DNA of 64,000 bases, from NCBI RefSeq assembly GCF_014805625.2, contig NW_023998651.1:979742-1043741 (forward strand), in the 5' to 3' direction. Position numbers and translations under genes: made by a program. The notes under the pieces were generated by a model. It made no database searches and had not been told where the DNA came from. It worked only from the letters and a program-made list of their open reading frames with translations. Numbering within the stretch: the first letter of the stretch is position 1; every line of letters starts with the position of its first letter. Of this stretch, positions 46,920 through 58,960 are shown one piece after another. Source of the DNA: Glossina fuscipes. Lineage: Eukaryota > Arthropoda > Insecta > Diptera > Glossinidae.

Positions 46920-48657
46920 TGTAGTTTCGATGCCTATGACGTGTGAAAAGGTGTACTTGCGAAAGCAGTGGTGTACTTTTTAATAAATGAGGCAAACATA
47001 GTGAACCCGACATGTTTGCAAATGCATTTCTGAATTAATTAGCCGGATAAAGTGTACCAACCTGTCAAGTCAATAAATAAATAGGGAAAGTGGTACCAAT
47101 ATGCCTTGGCAACGAAAGGCGCGGAACAAACATCTAAGATATTTGATTAAAAAGTAGGCTCTATCGTGGTCGGAACTAAGTCCGGAAAACTTCGTCGACA
47201 TTTTTGTAAGCTTGCTGTATTCGATGTGTTTGGCAACTCCCAAGACACATCGACTAAGAGACGAAGAGAGGTTGGACATTAATTGCTTGGTAAACTGGCC
47301 CCGGTTGCTAACAGATTGTTAATATAATTTTGACCACTTTAGTGTGACCTTTTTCGAACTGGCCCCGTCGTAAACCATTGAGGCCGCTTGGATAATAAAT
47401 GAAGGAGTTGATTCCTGGGGGTCCTCAGCGTAATAATAATTCGGTAGTTCATCCACCCTCAATAAACAACGTTTCTTCAGGCCCAGTAACTTTCACTTAC
47501 AAAATGTTAGCGGCTTAACTCAAATATTCTCTGTACTTCCCTAAATTCAGTAAGCAGGGAGTTTTGCTGTTTGCCCTTCACTGAAACTTGGGTAAAGCCT
47601 TATTTACATTCGTCAAAAATTTTTCACAATTCATTCTTACAGACTTTCAAAATGGATCGATTGAGTTGCCCGGAGATAGTTGTAAATCGCTGTGCATCTT
47701 TAAGTTTACCTGAGGATTCGTATCATCCAGCAATTTGTATTTCTTTTCATTACAGGCATGATGAACGGTTGTACCATTCTAATGTGTCAAATCCGAATTC
47801 AGCGAATACACATTATGGTTTTAAAAAAACCAATATTTTACTGCTTAAATCTCATCTTTCACACGTTATGCTTGATTTTTCTGCTGGAAATATTGAAACT
47901 TTATTGTTTTCGCTCTATAATATATGACATCTAGCTATTTCTGTATCCGTTGCGAACAAACAACGTCGCCCTTGAAGCCTGTACCCGCCATGGATTAACA
48001 AGACAATTAAATATTACCGAAATAGGAAAAGCAGACTTTCAAAAAAACTTATGAAAATCTATTCTGCTTGTAACTATTTTGCCCATTCTGCTTCAAGACA
48101 TAGATTTGATTACCTCAATCATCAATATTATTGCAGACATCTTCAGTTGATAAAATCCTCACTGTTTGTTAATCCTAGATATTTTTATAAATTTGCCAAC
48201 TCCAAAAGAAGAATCTCCATATATCCCTCACATGTTTCTCCCAATGGCTCGAAGTTCTATGATGATATTGAAACCTCGAATCTATGATAGCTACTTCCTA
48301 TGAAATTTTTCAGCGACTAATTTCTATTTAACTGTCAACTATCCGATTTCTAGCTCGGTTTTGATTCCTAACTTTGTCGTTTCAGAAAATTATGTTTTGG
48401 GTTAAGGTCTCTAAAATATATTTCTGTCCCTGGATCTGATGAGATCCCATCATGTATACTTAAAACATACTTTGTCGAGCTATGTGGTTTTATTTCAATG
48501 ATTTTTAATGAGTCCTTGAAATCAGCTGTTTTCCCCTTGTGTTGGGAAAATAGTTTGTTATTCCGCTTCACAAGTGTGGAAAGTGATATTAAGTTAAGAA
48601 CTGTGGAGACATTGTCAAGTTGAGTGTTTTACCTAAATTGTTTGACAGAATCGCTAC
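46920..48657. repeat. Long inverted repeat, right arm
   Basis: Inverse copy of 14366-16525 at about 98% identity by eye, with one 422-bp deletion. The junction is at about 47665, where TGGATCGATTGAG is joined to TTGCCCGGAGATAG. The arm covers the foreign insert (46920-47365) and the CR1-like ORF1/ORF2 junction, endonuclease and linker. Confidence 0.85.
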
Positions 48658-50362
48658 TAATTGCTTTTAGTTTTTGTTATCAAATCTTATATTGCTTCAT
48701 TCCAGCATGGCTTTCTGAAAGGACCATCAACTGTAACGAATCTTTTAGAGTTTACTTGCCATGTTTTGAAGGATTTTTCTAAGCTCTCGAACTGATGTCA
48801 TATATATTGATTTCTGTAAAGCGTTTGACGTAATTAACTATAACCTATTGATCGTCAAACTTCAGGCATGGCTCCCCCTTGTACTTGTGAACTGGAGAAG
48901 CTCTAATCGGCATAACCGATTATTCAGCGTTCTGCTTAACTTTATCTCCTCGGATGAACTTCTGATGTCTGGCGCCCCTTAGAGCCTCTTTTATTATCTT
49001 AAACCGTTTTCTTCCTTCTCCTTGGAATCGCAATCGTATCAGCTTCAAATTGACTTAAACAACTTGGCAAAACTTTCTTTCTGGAGGAAGAATTCACTCA
49101 ATGCTTCATTGATAAATATTTCATCGATTCACACAAGTTGGAAAACGTAGGTTTGTTCATCGACTTGGGGGTTCTATTTGACCGAAGATTACGGTTTCAT
49201 TCGCCTATTGAACTATCTTTAAGTAAAACTAGGTCCGCTCTAGGTTTCACTAAAAGGTGATCCAAAGAGGTTAGAGGGTCTTTACATTACAAAAAGAGTA
49301 CACATCGGCTTACTTAAGTATGCTTCTGTTGTGTGGCCTTCTTCCTATTGGCGTTATGTAGATTTAATTGTATCCATTCAAAAGCAATTCTTGCTGTTTG
49401 CCAGTTGGAATTTGGGTTGGGGCCCCCTGGTCCCTATGCCTCCTTATGAGAATTGGTTGCTTCTGTTATGCTTACAGTCACTTGAGAAACGTAAATTTAT
49501 TTTTGGCGTTTCCTTCTTAATTAAGCTAATAAGTAATATCACCGATTCGCTCGTCTTACTTGGTGAGATAAACTTTAATATCTCTATTCGCTTCTTTAGG
49601 CTCTTTATCTTTATTGGTTTAGTCAATGTAAATGTAACTATGAACTGTTTAATCCGTTTAGAGTTGTTTGCCGAAACCTGAACGATGTCTATCAATTAAT
49701 CTCAATATTGGAATTTTTAAGGTCTATCGAAAGAAGTTTTCTTAATATGCGCGATTTGCTTATGCTGTATTTAAACTATCTTGAAATCTTAACGTCTCAC
49801 TCTGATTCGAAAATTAACTGATGTTGTTTACTGTTGTGGGTTGTCACGTTTTTGCATATTGGCAATGGCTTGCAATTTTGATCTGTACTGGTTGTGAGCC
49901 CGTTGTCACCGTCACTTGAGAAACGTACATGTATTCTTGGTCTCTACTTCTTAGTTAAGTTCAAAAATGGTACTATAGATTCGTCCACATTACTTAGTGA
50001 GATAACCTTTAATGTCCCTATTTGCTTCTCTAGACACTTAATGTTAATTAAATTGAGTCCCGTTTAGAATTGTTTACAGAAACCTAAATTGTCGCTATCA
50101 GTTAATCTCAATATCGGATTCTTTGAAGTTTATCAAAAGAAATTTGTTTAATACGCGCGATTTGCCTACGTCGTATTCAAACTAACTTGCAATCTTAACA
50201 TCTCACTTTAATTCGAAAATTAACTCTGTTTTTGTAACGCTGTTTCTGTAATTATTGTTATCGGTTGCCAAGCTTATGCATGCTTGCGATAGATTCAATG
50301 GCAACATGGATCTACTGGATGGATGTACTAGTTGTGCACATGCTTTTTTTCTTTCTAATTTA
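47366..50362 (+). mobile_element. CR1/jockey-group non-LTR retrotransposon, copy C'
   Basis: Plus-strand order: endonuclease start (PFTETWVKPYLHSS, 47571), the deletion, endonuclease end (to 47927), linker (48051-48290), decayed reverse transcriptase (48600-49280), ORF2 C-terminus (49331-49681) and 3' UTR to about 49890. A second, partial copy of the 3' end follows (49906-50362). Unlike copy C it keeps the 3' half beyond 48657. Confidence 0.75.
49906..50362 (+). mobile_element. Tandem second 3' end of the CR1-like family
   Basis: From GTCACTTGAGAAACGTAC (about 49908) to the poly-pyrimidine tract near 50345, the sequence repeats the 3' region already present at 49478-49890, at lower identity. 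It is either a separate 5'-truncated insertion or the end of another copy. It is cut by the TAA-repeat end of the I-like copy 2. Confidence 0.65.
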
Positions 50363-50765
50363 TTTATTATTATTATTATTATTACTATTTTAGACTAATG
50401 AAGTAAATTCTTGGACTAAAAAAAAAAGACATTGAGCACTAGCAACACAGGCTATCGGCTCTAATTTAAATAAATGGATATTAGATAATGAGCTTAGTGG
50501 TATTAAAAAAATAATATAGTGAATTGATGTTCTGTTCTGAAGCTGATTGTAGAATGTACAAAGGGTTAATCAATACTTCTAGCCAAGCAAAAGTTAAGGC
50601 AGTCGCAGAGAATGTGCTTTATGATGAGAGTTTGTCCACAACTGTAGATTGGGGAGGAAGACTTCTTCAAGATCCATTGGTGAGTTGCAATTGTATGACC
50701 AAGGCGAATTCTCGAGAATGTTTGGATCTTCATTTTCTCAACATTAGTTGGATATAAAAGTGGAG

Positions 50766-51260
50766 TTAATTGAGGGTTAAGGGAAGAGTAGTGTTGATGA
50801 TGGTATTGTAAATTTTCTTCTGCAATTTTCTCTTTAATTTTTTTCCAATGTATCTTTGAAGATCCAACTTTTCCATGATATCATCCATAATTAGAGGAGC
50901 AGAAGCAGCATACTTTGCCGCTCGGTCAGCCTGCTCATTTCCCAATAAACCGATGTGACTTGGTACCCATAACGTTTTAATTTTTCCCTCGGGTGTTGTA
51001 ATTATATTCCTTAATTTGTTGATGGTGCTCCATCTCGAAGTCGAAGGATTCCGAATAGCTTGTAATACAGACAAACTGTCGGTAACAATGATGGTTTTGA
51101 GTTTGTTTTTATGGGCAAGGTTCGCAGCGTGAAGGGTAGCTCTGGCTTCGGTTGTGAACGTTGAAGTACTTTCGTGAAATATGTGGTTGAGAAGAACTCG
51201 TTCTGTAGCATCAACCACGGCACAAGCAGGAGGCAGACCAAAAGGTTATGAGCCGTCTGT
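50766..51260 (-). pseudogene. I-like RNase H, copy 2
   Basis: The frame keeps the Glu helix (TTEARATLHAANLAHK), TDSLSVLQAIRN and GLLGNEQADRAAKYAA. The first Asp block (YTDGS) lies just upstream and is followed by a TAA near 51248, so the domain is cut in two. The tail differs from copy 1 by a frameshift at about 50770. Confidence 0.75.
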
Positions 51261-51272
51261 GTATAAAAGATT

Positions 51273-51770
51273 CTAACCAGTACTCTCCAATACTTGGGTT
51301 TTTTCAGCTATTAGATTCCTGAAGACGTAATTTGGTGTATTTTCTTTCTTGTGCATAGACAGCGAAATGTCAAAAGAGCAGTCTTTCAAAATCCATGACA
51401 GTTTAACACCAAAAGAGCGGAAAATTTTTAAGGGAATGTTCAATTCCTTTGCGACGTACAAACAGTAGTAAATTGCATTTGGTGACTTTGGAATTTTCTT
51501 CGCAATAATAATCTTTCTCACGTCATCACCGAGAATAGATGTGTTTGAATTAAGAAGCTTGGGGACTATTTTGGCTTTTAACTCATAAAGTCTATTTTCT
51601 AAAATTGGGAGACCAGTTTCGATTATAATATTATTTATGGGCGTCGTCCGAAAAGCATAACAACTTGCTCTGACGGCTTGGTGATAGACCGGTTTAAGGA
51701 TGTTGATATTAGATTTACAGCTATCGCCATAAATTATCAAAGCATAGTCAATCTTGCTTAACACAAGCAT
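51273..51770 (-). pseudogene. I-like ORF2 connection region, copy 2
   Basis: This 165-codon frame (MLVLSKIDYALIIYGDSCKS to QVLESTG) links reverse transcriptase and RNase H. The same region in copy 1 (28550-28850) is full of stops. Confidence 0.65.
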
Positions 51771-51812
51771 TTTGGTAAGATAAGCAATAGTGTTAATATG
51801 CGCATGGCTTCT

Positions 51813-52620
51813 TCAAGCAACGTACTGTATAAAATTCACCCTTGTTAAAATAGAGTTTTTTGACCGAAGATAGTGTGCTTTCCAACGATAATTGTTGGAA
51901 AACGTGAGCCCGAGAACATGGAGCGTCTGCACAGTTAGTACTGGTGAGTCATTAATATGCATCAGTAGGTCTCCTGCATCGCACATTTGTTTTCGACAAA
52001 TGTGCATTTTTTTTGATTTTTGTGTAGAAATTTTAGAAACCCTGACGAGTTTGCCCATGTGCAGATCTCTCGTGCAATAGATTCGAGGATGTTGATTGCT
52101 TTCGTGTTGACTTTTTCTTTTGTAAAAATGTATACATCGTCCGCGTAGAGACAATGTTCCACTCATGGTACACGGCAAAGAATTTTGCTAATATCGTCGA
52201 AAGCGATCTGGAAAAGCGTGACAGAAAGAGGAGATCCTTGCGGACTACCATTCATTAGCGGAGAGGAATCAGAGACATGATTGTTGATTCTAACTTTGAA
52301 CCGCCGATGCGACATGAATGATTTGATGTAGTTGAAGAATTTGGGTCCAACATTCCATGATTTCAAGAGTCTTAAAATAACATGAAGACCAACTCTGTCA
52401 AATGCTCTTTCAAAATCAATAGAAAGAAATGTTACATGGTTTCGTTCGGAAATTGCTTTGCTTGTAAAATAATAAATATGTAACAGACCGTCGATGCACC
52501 CTCTACCCCGCTTGAAACCAACTTGTTGCTTTGTTATCAGATTCCTGGACTAAAGAAACCAAGATAATATAGATGCCATAATCTCTTCCAATACCTTTGA
52601 GAGGCAAGATAAAAGAGAGA
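51813..52620 (-). pseudogene. I-like reverse transcriptase, copy 2
   Basis: Overlapping frames hold SHRRFKVRINNHVSDSSPL, NGSPQGSPLSVTLFQ and EHCLYADDVYIFTKEK, with the catalytic YADD kept. Frameshifts near 52165 and 52080 separate the pieces. The upstream part (VGFKRGRGCIDGL-like) is at 52480-52530. Confidence 0.75.
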
Positions 52621-52653
52621 TTGGGCGATAGTCCGATGCGATGGAGGCAATTT

Positions 52654-53481
52654 TTACTTTGAAATTGGAACAATTGTATCCAATTTCCACATGTAGGGTA
52701 TATGGCCAGTCAAAAATACCGTATTATATAGGTCCAGTAATTTCTTTTTACTAGACTTAGACATAGCGCTGATCATTTGGTATGAGATGCGGTCTAGACC
52801 AAGTATCCCCTTCGATTTGGTGAGACAACTTTCAAGTTCTAAGGTGGATGTGCAATTTTCCAGGAACATGGCACATCTGTCAATACAATTTGAAAGAGAT
52901 ATTGGAGTCCATTTATTTTCGATGAAAGCCTTGGAGAATTTCTTGTCAGAGGAGTATTCGCACAACACTTTTCCAAAGTAATTAGAAATCTCATCTGCAT
53001 TAGTTAAAGTGGGAGTGCAGGTGGCAGAGATTTCGTTCAGATTTGAAGTCCCATTAAGTCTGTTTGTTTTGTTCCAGACAACTTTCATTGATGTAATTCT
53101 GTGAACTCCTCTCGAAAAAAGTTCGAAACTAAGTGCCTTTGATTTTCGTAGTTCCTTCCTGACAAGGGCATTGGCCTTTTTGTATAATAACAAGTGATTC
53201 TGATCAGGGCATCTCTTAAAGCGGAGCCATAGATGCATTTTATTTTTCCTCAAAAACCAAAGCGTGTTGTTCCACCAAAGAACCCTAGCTCGTTTAAAAG
53301 AGGTGTTGGATTGAGTAATAGAAAGATGAGCAGCCGTGCTAATCGCTTTAGACGTAATAGGAGCATCATGGTTGCAGTTCCCGTTAAATATCTTTGAAGT
53401 CAAGGATGACTCCACCAATTTTAACATAATTGTCTTCTTATTTAGCTTTGTATGTTGTTTGTTTGTTTTGCATATAATCAA
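52654..53481 (-). pseudogene. I-like ORF2 segment between endonuclease and RT, copy 2
   Basis: The 275-codon open frame includes ARVLWWNNTLWFLRKNKMHL and LGLDRISYQMISAMSKSSKK, then HIPYMWKLDTIVPISK, the block that opens the reverse transcriptase domain. Copy 1 lacks about the first 130 codons of this segment through an internal deletion at about 27390. Confidence 0.7.
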
Positions 53482-53485
53482 TTAA

Positions 53486-54792
53486 AATATCATAGGAACG
53501 CAAATGAAAGCAAAATGGTGTAAAATTATTGATAAAATGAAACAAGGTAAAATGAAGCGAAGTAATATAAATCATACAAGCTTCATAAAAAAGATTATAA
53601 TTGCATATGATAAGTTACAGTGCTTTCCGAATCGGCCGCGCAGAATATTTAGATATATTATGCCGTATGGGATTATCAGAAATACCAATGAGCTGTAAGT
53701 AACAAAGTGCAGGAATTTTGTTTATAAAGAGATAATGTCTTCGAATTTGTCGTCAATTAGCGCTGCAAGAAATATATGAGACAAAAAGAAAATTGAATGC
53801 AAACAAATTATCGCTACAATAAGCCGGAAGAAGGCCAAGCGAGCAAGGAGGAGGAGAAAACAATAAATTTAGAGGCGGCCATTGATGGCGAAGACTAGTC
53901 CAAATACAGCACATCAACTATTTGGTAATTGTTTTTTTATGTGTTAAGCCCTCAGGTGATAGATCGTAAGACCGAGAATGACACTCTAAGTCAGCAGCGA
54001 AGGTAGGTAAGAGAAAAAATAGTGTGGCAGGATTCTGGGTTCTGACATCTTGGATTTGCTTAGGCTTAGGACTTCGAAGGAACTGGTCCACAACAAAAAA
54101 AGAAAATTTTTAACGAAAATTAAAGATGAGGTTAACTCTTTTCGTAGCGGAATCTACAGCTAACTAGGAGAAACCACTATTTAATTCAGCTATGTGAATT
54201 CGGAATTGGAGTTAACTCAAAGTTCACAAAATTTTTGTTTTTATTTTCATTCATTATCTTCATTATAAAGTTCAACGTTGGTTTTTATACATTCATTATT
54301 TTATTATATATATTTATGCATTAACATACGAATTTACGTACAAAAAATGCATAGCGTTTTAAAATGAATTGAAAATCAAAACTTCGTTTTGCGTTATATA
54401 ACTAAAAGCCAACATTTTAATTTATTTTTTTATATCTTTTATTTCAATACAATTCGATTTGGAAGCGCAGAATTTATGACGGTTCTTATTTATTCATTGA
54501 CTCGCCTCAATTGAGAGTCCTCTAGCGAAAAGTCGAGATGTCGTTCGCTATACGCACGCTATCGTACATTTTGAGAAAAGCTATAAAAACATTTGCGAAT
54601 TTTCACATCTTCCTTAATTCGTATCAGTACTTCCACTTTTTGTTTTGTTTAGTAGAGGGGATTAGGCCTCTTGGCGATAAGATCAATATATCCAGTAAAG
54701 CGATGAATTTTTATTACTTGTTGGTCGTTTACGCTTTATCGAGGATAGCGACAGTGCATGATGATGTATGTGAATATTGATGATACAGAATT
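53486..54792. other. No gene recognised
   Basis: 1.3 kb between two elements. Frames at 53504-53698 and 54538-54780 (80 codons) have no motif I recognise. AT-rich in 54230-54450. Confidence 0.45.
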
Positions 54793-55312
54793 GATTTTAT
54801 TTATTTATTTATTTTAATTCTACTTATACATGAAACTCAACTAAACAAATAACAGTTGAGTTTAATTGGCACTTAAAGCAAAACTTATATTAAATTAATA
54901 ATAAAACTTAGTATAAGTACAATAAAACAAATAAGAGGAGAAAAAAAAAGAAAAAGGAAAAAAAGCATGTACACAACCAACATAGAGCCACACTTACAAC
55001 CGGTACAGGACCAAATTGCAAAAGAACCCCAAAGCCATCGCAAACATGCATAAGCCTGGAAACCGATAATAATTAACAATAATTCATTTTCGAATGGTAA
55101 CGACATTTTATGGTTAAAAGCTAGTTTAAGTACGAGATAGGTAAATCGCGCGTATTAAGCAATGTTGCTTTAATGGACTTTAAAGAGTCCGATAACGAGA
55201 ATAAGTGGTAGACGTCATTTAGGTTCTTGCAAACAACTCTGAGCGGATTAAACAGCTCATAATTATATTTACATTGACTAAGCTTAACCAAGATAAAATG
55301 CCTAGAGAAGCG

Positions 55313-57245
55313 TTAAGGGACATTAAAGCTTATTTCACCAAGTAATAAAGGCGAGTATATAGCACCATTTATTACTTTGATTACAAAGGAAACGCCAAAA
55401 ATAAAGTTACGTTTCTCAAGAGACGGTAAGGACAGCAGAAGCAATCTATTTTCATAGGGAGGAAGAGAGGCGATCGGATCCCAACCCAAATTTCTAAGGA
55501 CAAACTGCAAGAATTGCTTTTGAACAGATTCAATTGAATCTATATGAAGGAGACCATACAACAGAGCCATACTCAAGTATGGGTCAAACCAAACACATGT
55601 ACAGCCTTTTCGTAATGTAGGGATCATCAAGCTCTTTGGACCACCTTTTTATAAAACCAAGCGCGGACCTAGCTTTGCTTATCGAGAGCTCAATATGCAA
55701 GTTGAAACGTAATCTATGGTCAAATAGAACGCCTAAATCTGTGATCGAATCGACATCGTCCAACTTATGCGAATCTATGAAATACTGAGTAATGAATGAC
55801 TTTCTTCTTGAGAATGAAAGCTTCTTACATTTGCTCAGATTTAGTTTCAGAAGATTCACAGAGCACAATGCAACAAAATTATCCAAATCAACTTGAAGCT
55901 GATGTGATTGCGATTCAACAGAGAAGGAAGAAAACAGCATCAGCATACATTAAGATCTGGCTGGAATTAACCACCGATGGGAGATTTTTAATGTATAAAC
56001 TAAATAAAATGCGACCTAAGTGACTTCCTTGAGGTACGCCAGACGTAACGGGGAATTCATCCGAGGTGATAAAGTTGAACAAAACCCTGAAGGATCCGTT
56101 GTGCAGATAAAAGCTTATCCATTTTACTAAATAGGAAGGGAAGCCAGAGGCTTGGAGTTTAAAGATAAGTGAGTTATTGTTAACCATATCAAACGCTTTG
56201 CTTAAATCAGTGTATATCACATCTGTGCGAGAGCGAATAGAAAAAGCCTTGAAAACATGACAAGTAAACTCTAACAAGTTAGTGACTGTAGATCGCCCTT
56301 TCCGAAAGCCGTGCTGGTGCGGAGCAATATACGAATTAATGGCCAAAGCCAAATGCTGGGTCACAATTCGCTCGAACAACTTGGGCAAGACACTCAACTT
56401 GGCTAGGCCTTTGTAGTTCTCAACAAATTGTCTACTTCCACTCTGGTGGATAGGAATAAGGAAACTACTCTTCCAACACGAAGGGAAAACGCCTTAGTTC
56501 AAGGACAGGTTAAAACTCTTTGAGATCACACCGCATAACTCGACAGCGCAAGATTTAAGTACACATGATGGAATTCCATCAGGTCCTGGCGCACAACAAT
56601 ATTTTAGAGAACTCAACCCTTTAAAAAAGTCATTTTCCGAAATTACGAAGTTAGGAATTGAGACAGAGTTAGTTATAGGATATGGGTAGTTTGCTGATAA
56701 ATCGAAATTAGCAATCGAAAAGTTTCGTCGGAAATACTCAGCAAACAGATTTGAGATATCAAAATCATCCGAGGAATCAGACCTATTAAAAGAAACATGA
56801 GAGGGATTTGTAGAAATTTTTCTTTAGAGTTAACAAATTTAAAAAAGTATTTAGGATTAGCTAACAGAGAGGATTTAATGAACTGAAGGTATCTACAGTA
56901 ATAATGATGGTTGAGGGAGTTAAATCTACGCCTTGCCACCGAGTAAGCGAAATAGTCGAGCGCAGAGCCACTTTTCGAATATTTATTGAATAGCGTGTTT
57001 TTTCTATCCTTGTGATATTTAATTGCTTTATTAAACCACGGGGGACACCTGCTTCGAGGTCGGCACTGCTTGATCGCAGCAGATGCAGCAATAGCTAGTT
57101 TTAATGTATTGTAAAACGATGACAATAAGCTTTCGATACTTCCGGTTGAGAAATCAAGCCTCATATGTGCAAGAGGATGTTTTAGCAATACAATATTGAT
57201 TTTATGAAAATCATAATAATTATTTAAAAAAGGTTGATTTGGCAC
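55313..57245 (-). pseudogene. ORF2 linker, reverse transcriptase and C-terminus, copy E
   Basis: Linker (56673-57245, RCPPWFNKAIKYHKDRKN). Reverse transcriptase in 55915-56397: HQHGFRKGRSTVTNLLEF, YTDLSKAFDMVNNNSL and SGVPQGSHLGRILFSLYI. The active-site box reads YADAV instead of YADDV because of a small deletion and shift at about 55940. The next frame (55584-55946) continues with LKLNLSKCKKLSFSRRK, and 55313-55630 gives the C-terminus (LRNLGWDPIASLPPYENRLL). Confidence 0.78.
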
Positions 57246-57257
57246 ATTAAGGCGGTT

Positions 57258-57865
57258 CTACGAACCATCATTCATTTGATGAAAGGAAATGCACATTGAT
57301 GGATGATAAGAGTCCTCAGGTAAACTTAAAGTCGGGCAACGATTTACGTTAACCTCAGGAAAGTTGGCAAAGCAGAGACCAAGCAGTCTACCATTACAAT
57401 TAGCGGTACGATTAAATTGAACCAAATTATGATCAAACAATTCACTAAAGAACACAACAGCTCTATCAGACGTTGAAGTAGGCATCAAACAGCCAGAATT
57501 ATCACTGCTACACCAATTGACTTGAGGCAAGTTGAAGTCACCCAATGCAACGAACAAATCGTTAAGTCTAGACCGCTTGGACACTTCACAAATGAGGGCA
57601 CGTAAATGGAGATATCAGAATTTGGGGGAATATAGGAGCAGTTTACAAATAGCTGTTTATTAGGCATTATCGCACGAACGGCGATAAATTTAACGTCAGG
57701 AGAAGTGGGAAATTCTATTGAATTGGACGGGACTGACGCAGATATGGCAATTAATACACCACCACCATTTCGATCCACTCGATCCTTTCTGAAGACTTGG
57801 AAAGGATTGTGGAAAAGTTTCGACGAATGAAGATCGGGTTTTAGCCAAGTTTCGGTGAAGGGCAA
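57258..57865 (-). pseudogene. ORF2 endonuclease, copy E
   Basis: PFTETWLKPDLHSSKLF gives the catalytic Glu block, GGGVLIAISASVPSN follows, and ALGDFNLPQVNW holds the Asp/Asn pair in a second frame. The shift lies near 57600, where the piece corresponding to copy B 'KKHAALICEV' is short. It ends at NDGS before a TAG. Confidence 0.75.
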
Positions 57866-57889
57866 ACAGAAAAACTGAGATAATGGGCC

Positions 57890-58960
57890 TGAAGAAACAT
57901 CTAGTTGTTTGAAAGCGCAAGACTATTGCTTTGGTATTACGGGGACAATCTCGAGGGATAAATTCCTTAATCAAGGATCCTACTGGCCACAGCGGTTTGT
58001 TTAACAACTTATCACTGCTTTCAGTTGGAACTAGTATTTTAAAAGAAGAGATTGCCCTAGATTGAGAAGGAGCCATTTTGAAAATGCTAATGCGATTTGA
58101 GTTGACTGATGGGACTTTCGCCGCCAGATAACTTTTTATGTTATCCACCAATGTTTGAGGTGACAGTCTTGGCACAAATATTGCTTTTCTGGGAGGAACT
58201 GCCGTCAAGCAAATGTCATTAGTTGGAACAGGAGTGCTCACGGTTGGGGAGTTTAGAGTTGAGGAGAATATAGATGGCGTTATCGCTCTTGCACCAGCAG
58301 CTTGCGCGACTTACCCAGTCTGGTGACCGGCGTTCACATTCGAACAGCCAGGGGGAGAGGATGATTTATTTTTCTCTTTATTATTTTTAGGCGATGGCGC
58401 TTGATTAGAGTGAGTGGCGTCCCTGGGCGGAGATACCTTTGCCACTTCAGTGTAGCTTAAAACGGAAGGACTTGCTTGTAACTATTTTGTTACCAACCGA
58501 CTCAACAATATCGGAAACATTAACGTACATTTTAGAGTTAGAGGGAGCGGTAACTTGTACCAACGAATCAGATTTAGAGGAACTCAGAGATAACGTCCCA
58601 CACGCTACGAGTTATTTTTCTGACTTCGGTAGAAGATGAGTGCTAAATAAAAGGAAACTCATCAAACCTAGACTTAATTAACTCAAACTTCTCCCACAAG
58701 GAGCCGAGATTTCTACTCAATTCCGACAAACCATTTCGCGTTTTCGTGAAAAGTTTGTAAAAATCAATGTCCCGCTGCCTACAGCCAGGACATGACCATC
58801 TTAATCTTTTGGAAGTGTCAGCGACTGCGTCAAAAGCACGGCCGATAATACCGGCAAACTTTGCATGACCAAAGCGCTCGCAGAGCCAACAAGAAACGAA
58901 TCTATCCGATTCCGAGCCTGTTTTTGCGCGACATGGTGTATATAAGCACTCCATGTCAAG
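57890..58960 (-). pseudogene. ORF1 with PHD-like zinc finger, copy E
   Basis: The start is MECLYTPCRAKTGSESDRF. The Cys/His pattern runs C-x(n)-CWLCERFGHAK and then WSCPGCRQRDIDF, a PHD-like cross-brace. A helical stretch (LSELSRNLGSLWEKFELIK) follows. The C-terminal half (58241 down) has AVPPRKAIFVPRLSPQT, IKSYLAAKVPSVNSNRI and ILVPTESSDKLLNKPLWP. Frames change near 58640 and 58300. PHD-bearing ORF1 proteins are known in the CR1 clade; a role in RNA binding is inferred from that. Confidence 0.7.

Larger units (their letters stand above)
50363..53485 (-). mobile_element. I-clade non-LTR retrotransposon, copy 2 (5'-truncated)
   Basis: Read on the minus strand: N-terminal ORF2 region (53481-52654), reverse transcriptase (52620-51813), connection (51770-51273), RNase H (51260-50766), 3' UTR and a TAA-repeat end (plus-strand TTATTATTA at about 50364-50390). 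The endonuclease and ORF1 are absent. It is better preserved than copy 1, with longer frames, but still carries stops and shifts. Confidence 0.85.

Noticed and set aside
54538..54780. 80-codon frame between I-like copy 2 and CR1-like copy E
   Set aside because: No motif, AT-rich context, no neighbour suggesting function.
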